Assembly: GCF_905220415.1 (NCBI RefSeq)
Contig: NC_059553.1
Coordinates: 2,504,501 to 2,568,500 of the forward strand
Reading direction: 5' to 3'
From: Colias croceus
Taxonomy: Eukaryota; Arthropoda; Insecta; Lepidoptera; Pieridae
DNA length: 64,000 bases
Positions 12,701-25,830 of this stretch are shown one piece after another (position 1 is the first letter of the stretch; every line of letters starts with the position of its first letter). Position numbers and translations under genes: made by a program. The notes under the pieces are model-generated. The model did no database searches. It worked only from the letters and a program-made list of their open reading frames with translations, and was not told where the DNA came from.

Positions 12701-15700
12701 GTTATAATTTGAACAGGTAAATGGGCATTTTGTAATGTCGGCAATACCATATTGAGAGCATATGGGTGTTGAAATACAAGTGTTGTACATATACTACAGC
12801 TAATTACATAGATTACAAATACTGCAGCGCTCATTTGAAGATGTCGCTTCTGTAAGTATGTTTAATCTATGTATTTAGTGTAATACTATGTGCGTATTTA
12901 GTGTAATAATATTGTAACATTGATGTCCGTACGCAACATTTTTTTTGTCTATCTATTTATCTGTATAATACGAAAAATATTGGATGTAATTGCGTGTGCT
13001 TTTTATGAGGAGAGTGAAGCCGTAGGCAGAAACTTTTTTAAACATCATCTCACCGCATGTGAAATTATCTTAAAGTATTATATTAAAATAAGCTAAGCAA
13101 AGCTGATTTAAGCTATTATTTGGGCACATATAACTTTGCTATTCAGAAATTCATACAATTAATTCAACAAGAAATATTATTTTCGTTTACTCAATCACAT
13201 ATCCTACTTTCATTCAGTATGTATTTATTATGAAAAACAAAGTCTCACGACACGTAGAAAACGGTCAATCTTCATCAAGTTTCTTGTACTGGTAAATCAA
13301 TGAATGAAATAGATTTAATACAAGTCGCCCCGCGATTTTACTTTCACATAGTTTATAGGTAGTTTGTTCATATATTGCACATACTTTTATCTAAAAAACA
13401 GTTTCTTTCAATCACTGTAAAATAATATCTGAGAAGCAAAATACTGCTTTTAAATGTCAATATTTTCCGAATTTCCATTCAAACTTTAAAAAATATTTCT
13501 TTTACCCTTTTGAATTTTCTCTACATCCATACTAATATTATAAATGCGAAAGTAACTCTGTCTGTCTGTCTGTTACTCAATCACGCCTAAACTACTGAAC
13601 CAATTTACATGAAATTTGGTATGGAGATATTTTGATACCCGAGAAAGGACATAGGCTACTTTTCATCCCGGGAAAATGACGCAATCCCGGAAATCACACG
13701 AGAACGGGAACTATGCGGGTTTTCCCTTGAAAACGCGGGCGAAGCCGTGGGCGGAAAGCTAGTACCTAATAAAATGAAAAATCCCATGTTAAACATTTTT
13801 CTCTTTCTAAACATTTAACACAAACCTTCATATATGTACGTAACTTTATCCAAAAACGTTCATTTACCAATTAGTACGAATTCCTCCAATAAACAGCTCA
13901 ACGGCAATTAAAATAAGGATATGAAACACATACCAATTGCTATTTACCCATGTATGTGATGTATTAGTTAAATTTATCAATTGCACTAGTAAACCGGTTT
14001 AAAAAATACCTACATGCTTCAAGCGTATAGTGGTTGGCATGGTAACGTTTGTTAAACTAATTGAAGACTGGTGTTGAGGGTATAGAGTTTGGAATGTATA
14101 GAATTACATAACAAAGTGTTATAGAATTACAAAACATAAGGTTCTACAAGAACATTATGTTTGGTCACAGAATACATAATAGTAGCTAAACGCTACAGAA
14201 CGGACACTCTCCGCCTCCCGCCAAATTTAAACACTTACCTCACCCCGCACGATCAGACATAAAATGGTCCATATTTTTCTACAGGGACGATACGCAACGA
14301 AGATTGACAACATTAATGAAATTGACTTAAAGTAATTTTATTATTTTGGATTTGTGATTATCGTTTTTCGTAGAAAATGGTTAGATATTGTGCTGTTTAC
14401 GGATGTATTTCATCAGAAAAACGCGAATTTTTTTTTACGCTAGTCAAAAATGTGCCAACCATAAAGCGTTAACACACACATTTGCAGTCTCTACAGTGTG
14501 ACTGTCAAAACGATAATTAAATTTTGTATGGAGTGTCCGGGGTGTGGTTTGGTTATGGTGCTTGTGTCCAAATAAATGTTCGAAATTTATACTAAGGTTA
14601 TTTTCAGAGCTTTTCATAGCAGTGAATTTGATTGTCACAAATTGCTCTGAAAGCAGCAAATCACGTAAACTCGTTTTTTATAAGTACTAGATAATTAATT
14701 ATTTTAAATTGCAACAAGTCAAGGCTAGTAGTAACAGTGTTTGATGTTTGATTTATCCTTTAATCTCTCTCTCTCTCTATAATATAAATTTGATATTAAT
14801 ATATTCAGAAAAAAATACTTTTATGGATTTTCGGACTAAGAAACCACTTGAAACTATCGTCAGAATCACAAAATATGTGCTTTTGTGTATGTAGTAATCC
14901 TATTTATACAGAGATACCTTTACGCTATTAATTTTTTTATAAAATTTTTCACACCTACTCAAAATGTACGTTCGTTCCCATATCGCACAGACGACGCCGC
15001 GGGGCATAACCAGCACGCTTACTAGGTATATTATAACAAGGTCTCATAGAGATCTAACGGTCATACAAGGCAAGCTTCATATCATATAATCACGTCTATT
15101 CGAACAGCCGTTGCATTCATACCGGCTACCTATATTACGTCATTATCTTTATAATAGGTATTTATCTGATTGCAATCGTTATGAAGGAATTTTAATTGGT
15201 AAAGTTTATGGATACAATGAGTATCTGTGTATGGTTGTTTAGCAGAATATATGATTTGTTGAAAGGCAAATAGACGGGAAAATTCGTTGCACGATACGAT
15301 CCATCGTATCAACAATAAGACAAGGGATGATATTAGGTATGCAATAATGGATCTCTTTCACTTTCAAATTCCACCTATTTCGGAAGCGGGAAATCAAATC
15401 AATTTTTAACACATTTGGTAAAAGTCTATTACTCTATTAGTGAATAATATACGATACCTAGGAAAAAGCCTAATATGTAGAGCAATTACTCAACAGAGAA
15501 GCGCATTTTTTCAGTAACTTGAAAATTGACTAAGCATTTCAATTAGGCTCAAGCACGTTTGAGCAGTACGTTTATAATATCTACTCGTACTAATAACGAA
15601 TTTTAAAACAAAACCATATCCAATAATTATGTAGGTACTTACTTACCAGTTTCTTGTCTTATACCTACAGGGTGTCCCACTATTGGTATACTAAGCGCGA

Positions 15701-18700
15701 AGGGACTTGTAGTTTTGCATACCTACCTACACTGATCACGTAAAAAATACTTAAACAACAAAATTACGTCAAAATTTTTTTGCTAAATTTTTCCTGAAAA
15801 TCCATGTTTTCTTCTCTAGTTTTGCGCAGCCGGCATATACCGCTTGACGCTTCTCTAATGTGAGCATTTTGTCTATGAAAACATAATCTTAAACCACAGA
15901 TCTAGTCTTAAACGATAGCTCACGTGCTGGTGGCAAAGTTGGGCGGGTTGCTTGTTATGGGTATATGTGATAGAGTTTTAAGAATTCATCTATTTGAAAA
16001 AAATGCGTCTGGAATTTTATAAGTATTTTTTAACGTACTCAGCGTATGCAAAACTATAACCTCCTTTGAGCTTAGTATCCCAACAGTGGGACACCCTGTA
16101 TATGTATGATTCTATATAGTTTATACTAATTTAAATCTTCTTCCTTAGTATCCCCAACCCGCGCAACGAACGGCGGCAGCGTGCACGCTTCGCCCGCTCG
16201 CGAGCTTTCCCGCGACACGCCCGACTACCAGTACGGGCGGTTCGACGCGAGCGCGCTGCACATTGCGCATGCGCTCAAACAGACGGAGCTGCAGAAGGCC
16301 TACCACAGGCCGAGGGAGAAACCGATTGATTGTTATTTGGTGAGTTAACAATAAGGTACAGATAATATATGTAGGTAATTTTATACTGGTAAGTAGTAAC
16401 TAAGGTTTTTAACGGAATAAAGTCGAGTTTTCTTAACTACATATGTTATCTGCCTTGACGTTTCAAACGCAGCGAGCGTTCACGCAGACTGACAAAAATA
16501 AATGAAAGGAAAGGAGAAGTAAAAGGCACACATTGTAAAAAATATTGTGTCTGATGCACTGTACACTTTTTCGTGAGCAAATGTTGTAATTTTTGCATTG
16601 ACTATTTTGCACTAGCTAGGTACATAATTAAGTATCCAATTCATAACTATACCTACTTACTTAGGTATTTCGACTTATTTAACGGACGACTACTAAATCA
16701 AACCCCTATAAAATTAATAATCGAAACGTAAATCAGATACAAATACTCAACCACCCTAAACTAAAAGGAGAAAAGATGAATATGGTAACACGGTTTATTT
16801 ACCTACTTTTTAATCTGTGCACGTTTTAAATCTCGGCGCCAAATAAGGTTTGGTAGCCCGACCCGACGTGTGTAGGGGAGAGGGGGGCATAATGGGGACG
16901 TTAAGGAAAATACACAGTAACATGATCAACGCAATGTATTTATTAATTAAAATGAATCACAACACTTTGGTTACTTATTAAACTATCATTTGGCATAGAA
17001 TTTGGTGATGTAAATAATCATATCACGTTATAATTTTAATTTTTTGAAACTATTATGAAAACCCCATCGTGCCCCAGGGTAGGGGCAGAATGGGGTACGT
17101 ATTTATTTTGCGTCACAATACAAGCACATGTGGATTTCTTCTGTATTGTCGTCATCTACACCAGCACAAGATATATGAGCCCACCGTCCACATAATTGAC
17201 AAGCCACCCAACCTTCCGAAGACCTTAAATAGTGTGGTTCCCGTCAAGGCAGTACATGCACATGGTATCCTCGTCGGTATTCTCTTCAGAAGAGTCTTTT
17301 TGGGTCTTCTGTTTCTTAGAGTTCTTCTTTAACTTGGGGTCATTTGGATTAGAACATTTCTTCGTTCTCTTAAATTGTTCTCGTTTTTTCTAACATAACG
17401 GGATACCCCATCGTACCCCGTAGCCATGTCCCCGTTATGCCCCAATTCTCACATTATTTTAAATAACAAATCAAATAAAATGAGTGAGGGTTAGAGTATT
17501 TTTGTTCAAAACATATCAATAAATAACTTATCTGCAATAACAAAGTAAATACATGATAGTAGCAACATAAACACTTACCATTTTATAAGCGTATTCATAG
17601 TCACTCAAAATTACATGAAATTACGTTGAAAATCGTTTTTCCTATTAAAAATCAAACGTGCCCAGCCTTTCGCCGGTCACTTTCAGACTTAAGAGAGATA
17701 CAAATTGGCTACCTATTAGCGAAAACAAAACACATCTAGACCGTATAGTTTTCTGTAAGTGTGGATGGCCCCGTCGTGCCCCGCGTCCCCGTAATGCCCC
17801 CCTCTCCCCTAGTATGCAACTTTCGTCATCGCGGCGTGAACAGCATTAACTTTATCTTGTCTGTACTGTGAATGGCAGCTTTAATACACAAGTCAAGAAT
17901 TTAAAACTTACGAGTTATTATTATTATGTACAGTGTACACACTAGACAGTTTCATTGACTCCTTATTATTTTAGTGGTTTCCAAATACAGAACTTGCTAA
18001 AAACTCACGCGTGTGTCAATTAATGGATAAACAACAGATCCATGTAAAGATAAAGCAAAAAAGATTAGATGGGATGAATTTAAACAGATTATTCGAACTT
18101 GTGTGTGGAAAAAATAAAATGATAAAATATTTTTACAATATTCTTTTTTTCTGGTGATAACAAATTGTGCCTTAGGCCTATGTGCGTTCGCAAGCTCTAT
18201 GTTTTTTCTTTTGTAAAATGGCACAAATACGTTCGTATTAAACCAATAAAATTAATTCACAATGCAAAACTGCTAAATCCTAGACAGTTTTCTCTAGTCT
18301 AGAATTTATACACGTTTTGTTGCTTGACATTTTGAAATAACATATTATAATAAAATTTCTCAATCAACACACAAACATCTCATGCATCTACTTAGGTTTC
18401 TAAACAAAATCGTTAGGCTTTCATTAGAATTTTTGTTCCACTGCCGCACAATGAATTTTAAGAAAATAAGAAAAAAAACGCGATTCCATCGACAAGCTAT
18501 TCTAAATTCGAAGTAAGTAATTTAAAAAAAACGATTCGTAAAAAATACGCTCTATCCACGAGTCTATAAAAATCGTCTATCCAAAAAGAGATACGACAAA
18601 AACGGCAATTACGACACAGTTTTACGGGTTTTGGTAAAAAAGTCATTGGTCAGAAGTTAGAACATGGGCAGAGACCATACATGGTCAGGCTCCACGGGCC

Positions 18701-21700
18701 CTAGCTGGTCATTGATTCATATAGACATATTACGTAATTTTAACTTAATTTAGCACGATCGAATGTTACTTCATCCTTCCTAACGGGCTAACGATTTAAT
18801 TCGTATTTACGTATCTTGCTCAAAACATTGACATCATTAATTGAAAATGTATAAAACTACCAAAAGATCAAGAAAAGACATATTTTATATGTACTTAGAG
18901 CAAATTTAGAGTAAATTCGTGCAGATTACATTCCCAAAAGAGAAGAATATATACATAAATATTTTTTATTTCTTAAAATGGATTCACTAAATTTAATATA
19001 CATATTTATAAGTACATACATATAGTAACTAACTATATGCATGTTTTTGCGCTTAGCGCCAAAATGTGCATTTCTCTGAATTACGAAACACCAAACAACA
19101 TGTTACAACACAAAAAGACCTTAATAATAAATAATGTATAATTTCACTGAATCAAAACAAGAATAGGTATACATGTTTGTCTTTTATTTTTGGCGCTCTT
19201 TACCTGACGTGTAGTATTGAATAAAACATGACGGTTGAAACTGGGCCTCGCGCGTCCTCGCCGGAGAAAACCGGACTTCCATAGATATTTTCTATCTGAT
19301 AAAAGAGGTATTTATCAGGTAATTCCTTGTGAATGAATCATTCAGTTAACGCACTTGATGGAAAATGACTAAGGAAAATGAAAACACATTGTTACTTGTG
19401 CGTTAAAGCTGATTGACACCTTAATGTATTTACTATTTTGTATTTTCTATTTATTTGCTGGCATTTTATACGTTTTAGATACTAAATTTTATATGAAATG
19501 TTAGTAATTAGGTACCTACTGATATACCTACCTTTAAATTACCTAGATACTTAGAGTAAGCCGGAACTCATTGCATCGTTACTATTGTTTTATAGTATTC
19601 GAAATAATCTTTTTTAAGATTACGGTTCTTCTCGCTAATTCTGGTTACTAAAAAATAAAATAAGTCCATACACATTATTCAATTACTAAACAGTTATTCA
19701 AACAAAAATTAACCTATACTAAGCCTGGGTAATTAAAAAACTAACGCTTCTTTCAAACCAATCCAAACACGTATATATTTGCAATACGAAAGCGTGCATT
19801 CTCAGTAAAATATTACAGCCATATAATAATCATTTACAACACAGATCATTAAGATATTAACACCTGGAGTCATGAAATGCATAATTTAAGGCTTAACTTT
19901 CATAGTATGTTTACATGCAGTATGTTAATTTTCTGCTAGTACACACGATCTAGTTGATTGTCCAATTTGCATGATAGTTAATACCCGATGCATGTGCAAT
20001 AATCGTATACAATTGTTTAGTCATGCATACTTGAAACCGTGTTAGCGTGTAGCAGATAATGATACCATGCGGCTATATAATAAGCTTTTGTGTAATTTTA
20101 TCTATTGTTATGTATTGCACTTCATTTTAAAATTCTTAACCAAGTCATACAATCAATTTTTTTAATGAATTTACTGTAGAATTAATAAAGAGGCCTTATT
20201 CAAATACATATACATACAATAATATTAAATAAAGTATATAAAACTTACCATAAATAAATGCTCTCTTCTCCATTGGTTGATCAAAATTGACTCGAAATTT
20301 CGAAATTGAAATTCTTAAATGCTACATGACATGCATGCAGGCATGCTCAAACATCTCTTTTGAGCATGCATGCATGTCGTATGCAAATAGCAAACGTGTG
20401 CAGCCAGCATTACATCAAGATATTAAGAAGAAAGTGAGTTAGGTATTTAAGAAAGTCTAACCCATATGACATCTGGACTCAGCTCAGTCAAGGTTGATTC
20501 GCACTGGTTTCACTGTCATTAATGTGATTATAATGTCACATAAATCCGTAGGTTTCATTGAGAGTCAGTGCGATTAATTTATTGGTTTTTACAAGGTTAG
20601 GCTGTACCTTTCTAACGCTCTTGCATTATATTTAATGCCCTTTGCAAAACAGAAAGTTAATGCAATTATCTCATTTATATTAGTTTGAAGCACAGATCAC
20701 AGAAACTGAAGGGAAGAACCCATGAACCAAGCTCCATATTAAATTATACATTTTATGCTCTAAAAAATTTTTACGTCTGCATGTATTTTACGACACTTTG
20801 TTTTGATATATAATTTTAAAACCACGTTTATTATTTTATTTGTTTTGTATGAATTAAAAAACGGTTACGAGGTCGTTTGCAAAAAAGCGGTGAGTAACAG
20901 GACATAGAGATTGGCAAACCATCAACAATAACCATAAATACAACCTAATTTCACTACTATAATTAATATTTTACCATAATTTACCAACAAATAAACAAAT
21001 TAAATATAGACAGAATATCGCGCAATACATCTCACGTTAATACGTAATCGACAGTTCAGTCGATAAATACTCATTATATCAACTAGCTTGACGGCTTGTA
21101 ATAGCAGATTTTACTAATAAACCCATTATTTATCATCGATATAGTTACGTAGGCTTTCTGCATCTCATTATCAACTTCACTGTATATTTAGACGTGTAAA
21201 ACATACACGCTTTAATCTAGTTTATAGGTACTTATTTAACACTTCTATGCTTCAAATTTGGTTCATATTTCCACTTAATTTTTGGCAAGATTTATAGAGT
21301 ATCTATCAAGATTACAAACACACATCATCTGATACACACTATGCTGATTTTCATTACGATTTAGATCGTCTTTACGATTATACTTGTCTTCAAAACATGC
21401 TACACTTGACGCACCCCTACAATAAAATAAAATTTATATCCTGATATAAAATTAGATAAAGAATGCATCAATAATATTATTTAAAAGCTAAAAGTGCATA
21501 TAGCCCACGTATCTAGCGCAAATGTCACCTGCAAGTAAAGTTAAGCTTGACGGAGTGGGTGCGCGGCCTTGCGCCTACGCAGTAGGTCGCGGGGTAATTA
21601 TAAATATATCGATTATTTATATTAATACTTATAGATATAGAGCATGTTTTATGATTCATTGACCTTCTAGTTACAGTTTATTATCTAAGAACACATAAAT

Positions 21701-24700
21701 TAATGTAGAATTAAATTTATTTCCGCTGTGTTCAAACGTATAACTTAATGAAAGTGTGTTTAAAAACAACTTATTTAACTTTATGTTTTCTAAAATTGAA
21801 AGGCTTTTTTTAAGATAATTTATAAGCTATTTGTCAATATTATCGACTATTTATGCTGTCTATCTTATCGATGCCTTGATGACGTCTACATCGATGTTCC
21901 CACTTTTTTACAGTTGGTCTCATAAATAATTCTTACATATCGACTGTACTTTGATTGATTTTATAAATATTCAATCAAAGTTATATATAATAGTTATAAG
22001 TGCAAAAACGGTGTGGTTCGCATGTAATGTTAAAAGTATAATATTTTATAATAAGCTTTTCAATTCGGCTCTGCGCAACTAGTGAAAATAATATATTAAA
22101 ATAGTTTTTGAATGTTTCAATTACAAACCACTTCATGACATCACATCATCATCACATCAGCCTATTCCCGTCCACTGCTGGAAGTAGGCCTCTCCCAGAT
22201 TGCGCCATTTTTTACCTCTTTTTCATAAAACTAGCTACCTACGTCACAGAATAATAACTAGTAACTATTGGCTACATTTAGATAGTTTGTATTTTAAAAA
22301 AGATTTTCTACTCAATTTTAATGAGATTTTTATTAAAAGCGATCAAGAAACACCGTCAAAGCAAACAGGTCACAAGCTTACATGCCGCTATCTCCGCTAC
22401 TACAATAACTGTAATATAAAACAACAATACGTTACATTACGTGGTAGGTTAACAAGCAAGCGATATAATGAACTGATTGATGTAACTACTTCGTTATTAG
22501 AGAGATTATTTTAAGTGTATTTATAGGTACAGATCAGAGATATCATTAATGTGCTTTGTTAATGAAGATTCGTTTTGAAATGGAAAAGATATCTACATGT
22601 GAAATACGATAGTGAGATATACCCTACAGCCTACAGCCTACATAATATTGTGAAGGCGGTTTTTTTAACAAATGAAGTTTTTATGCCAAAAGGGCTGTAG
22701 ATTTAATAAGTTTAGATCTTGGCGTCGAACACTGGCAATATAGTTTTGCTCTGAATATTAAAAAACAAAGTTTGTTTGTACATAATATTTACTTGTGTTT
22801 TCATGATATAAAACATAAGCGCAAACTAATGAACATTCTAAAATGAAGAAACTTATAAAAACACTTACACAACATACATAATTGATATCCATTCCACAAA
22901 CATTATCTTACCCCTCTTCACCTTATTTCTTTGATCAGATTTTGCTTCATTCAACGAATACCTTCTAAAGTTCCGCTATAACTGTTAATTCGGTTTGAAA
23001 AACATTCATAGAATTAATACGAAAGCGAATTCCCAAACCGATATAATCATAAATCTAAATAACCTTTTAACCTCAAACTTAACCCAGAAAGTAACAAAAG
23101 ATTTAATTCTCATTCTCACGTCCAACATTACCGTAAGATTATTAAAATATATGACCGCTTTAGGAGGTTCTAAAGCGACTAAGGGCATAGATTACTAGAA
23201 GATTACTAGATAGTTACTGCGTCTATGGGCTCTGTAGCCCCTGTAGGTGTGTTTCGTAGACTAATTGAATCCATATAATTATTGTCTATTATTTTCTATC
23301 TGTGAACTCGCTAAAATAAATAAAAACACAGCTATATTTTAATAGATTCAACTTTAAAGTATTTAATAACAATTTAAACGATTCATTTTAGTCTATGACA
23401 CTTCCTGATTCCAATAGAGAGAAATGATCTCCGATGTCCAGTAGTGAACGTCAAAAATAAATATTGGAATAATAAATAATTGGAATAATAAATAAATATT
23501 ATCAGAAATCAAATTTCTACGTGACTAAAATATTACTATCTCTTTCACGTAACCCAAAAAGTTACAAATGCATAAATGGAACTTTGTATGAATATCAAGC
23601 TTCCTTTTTGCGGTTTTCAGATGCGTTTGTCCGTTTCGCGTATGTTTCATATACAGATAAGATTAGAAGTTCCGGAGCTTACGGTTGTATCTATATTTAA
23701 TTACATCCGCAGTTACCACGGGAAAATATAACATTTTTCCAAACCGATTCATGTTTATTCTGTTTCGATAGTCCAGAGTTTATAGACTCTAGAATATTAA
23801 AAAAAAATAACTGAAAAAAAGGTCTTTACAAATCGCCTATCGTTATAAATTATTATAATGATCTTTATCTCCTTTTACATTTGCATCGACTGCGATAATA
23901 TTATAAAATAATTTCTAAATCAAAGGCTATTGAAATTACAAATTTGTTATTATAAATAGCAAAATTCCCAATAACGACAGTATCTATAAAATTAATAGAC
24001 AATCCAAGCCAATCGTTACCATAACTTAGTAAGTTCAAATAATAGATAAACTAATGTATCTACAAAGCGGACGGTTGAATAATGATGCGGCTCAATATCA
24101 ACAATCGTAGTGGTTCTGGAAATATCAAATTCTCCTTTTGAGATTATATTAATACCAGCTTTCAGATCGCAGCCTCGCTAACATTTGACTATTTCGCTTC
24201 TCTTAGGGTTTTGGCCTAGGTATAAAATAAACCCTATCCTTTTCGAGATTTATCTATTTACTTATATTATTATAAGTGAACCTTTGTGAACCTTTTAAAG
24301 CTGAAAACCATAATTTGGGCCGTGAAAGATTAACAGAAGAAGAAGACAAGAAAATTTTGGTCCATATTCACACACATTTAAGTACCTAACCTATAGGTTC
24401 TTTCACTTCCATAATTTCCATATTGATAGGTTAATTCTAACTCTATGCAACATTCCAATTGAATAACTGGGTACCTATTATAAAACTACCGATTTTGATG
24501 TTGTCTGATTCAAAATAACGGCCGGATTCGTTTGAATAGATTTAAAATCTTACATAACAAGGTTAATTTATCGAATTAAACGCGATTGAAACCTTGTTAC
24601 AGCTAGTTTTAACTAACGTCCACAAATCAGCGTTTGATGCATGAATACATGAGCTTAGCAACATGTGAATGCACCCAGCGTCGGGCGTGGGAATTATACC

Positions 24701-25797
24701 GTACACCATTCAGTGAGGAATAAATCATATGCCTGAGCTTTAGCAAAAACCGAGATGCTTCGTGCTGGTATGAGCTACGATCGGTGTGCATTTTTTACGT
24801 GTACATTTATTTGACTTATCGAAGCATGTGAGGTATCGATTTTGTATGAGTATTTGAGTAATCTATACTAATCTATACTAATATTATAAAGCTGAAGAGT
24901 TTGTTTGTTTGTTTGTTTGTTTGTTTGTTTGTTTGATCGCGCTAATCTCGGGAACTGCTGGTCCGATTTGAAAAATTCTTTCGGTGCTAGATAGCTCATT
25001 TATCGAGGTAGGCTATAGGCTATATTATATCATCACGCTACGACCAACAGGAGTGGAGCCACGGGAGTGAAACCGCGCGGAGCTTCTGGTGTTAGATAAA
25101 CATTCACAAATTTGTGATTTTAAAGATAAATTATACAAAGCAGTTTGTCGAAATAGCTGCTTACTTATGAGTTTTACTATAATTGATTATTCGTACAATA
25201 TTACCTACCTAGGTATTAGCATTAATTATAAATCTGATAACCCAAAAATCCAAAACTTCTGTATACATGTATCGTATCTGCTACCTAAATGTTTCTACCC
25301 CTCATCCATAATTTCAAACTGAATGTAAAACATTGAAAATGCATTAGATATAGGAACTTTATTACACAATTAATATTATCCCTAATTAGCTTTAAGATGA
25401 CGGTATCTCCAGTAAATATCGTATCTTTATAATCTTTGATTAATATAAATTGCACATGCTGGTAACATAAACGATAAATTTCATTTCTAGACGTAATATA
25501 ATTTTAGTGGAAACTTGTAAATTTGATAATCGTTTAATGCGCCGCTGCGTGGGCGCCATTTAATTGGCTAAAAGCGATGTTGCATAAATACGTTAACATT
25601 GTGTAGGCCTCTGAATAGCGAATACAGTTAAAACGTGTTTTAAGGCTGTTTTGAAGGTTTTCTATTGATAATCTATACATATAATAAATCTGTAGAAGGG
25701 AAGAAATCATAGAAAATATTGAAAAAATAAATACCAGGGAGTGTTACTGCCTACTGGATCGATACCAAACCCAAATATGTGATTAAAAAATTTTTTA

Positions 25798-25830
<33 letters not shown>

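Larger units (their letters stand above)
5722..16148 (+). other. hil intron 2
   Basis: A 10.4-kb intron from donor gtaagt at 5722 to acceptor ccttag ending at 16148. Phase 1 on both sides rebuilds a Leu codon. It contains the 11-bp minisatellite (8143-8816), a GC-rich island with overlapping short frames (7200-7475), LINE and Helitron-like fragments, a THAP-like mini-frame (14377-14472) and a MITE that ends only 50 bp before the next exon. Confidence 0.8.

Noticed and set aside
17069..17332. Plus-strand frame of 87 codons
   Set aside because: It is the antisense shadow of the pogo-like zinc-finger tail and spans an internal TIR-like motif.
22200..22514. 104-codon plus-strand frame
   Set aside because: It begins inside a Lepidopteran repeat, lacks an ATG at the reported start, and shows no motif or codon pattern supporting a gene.
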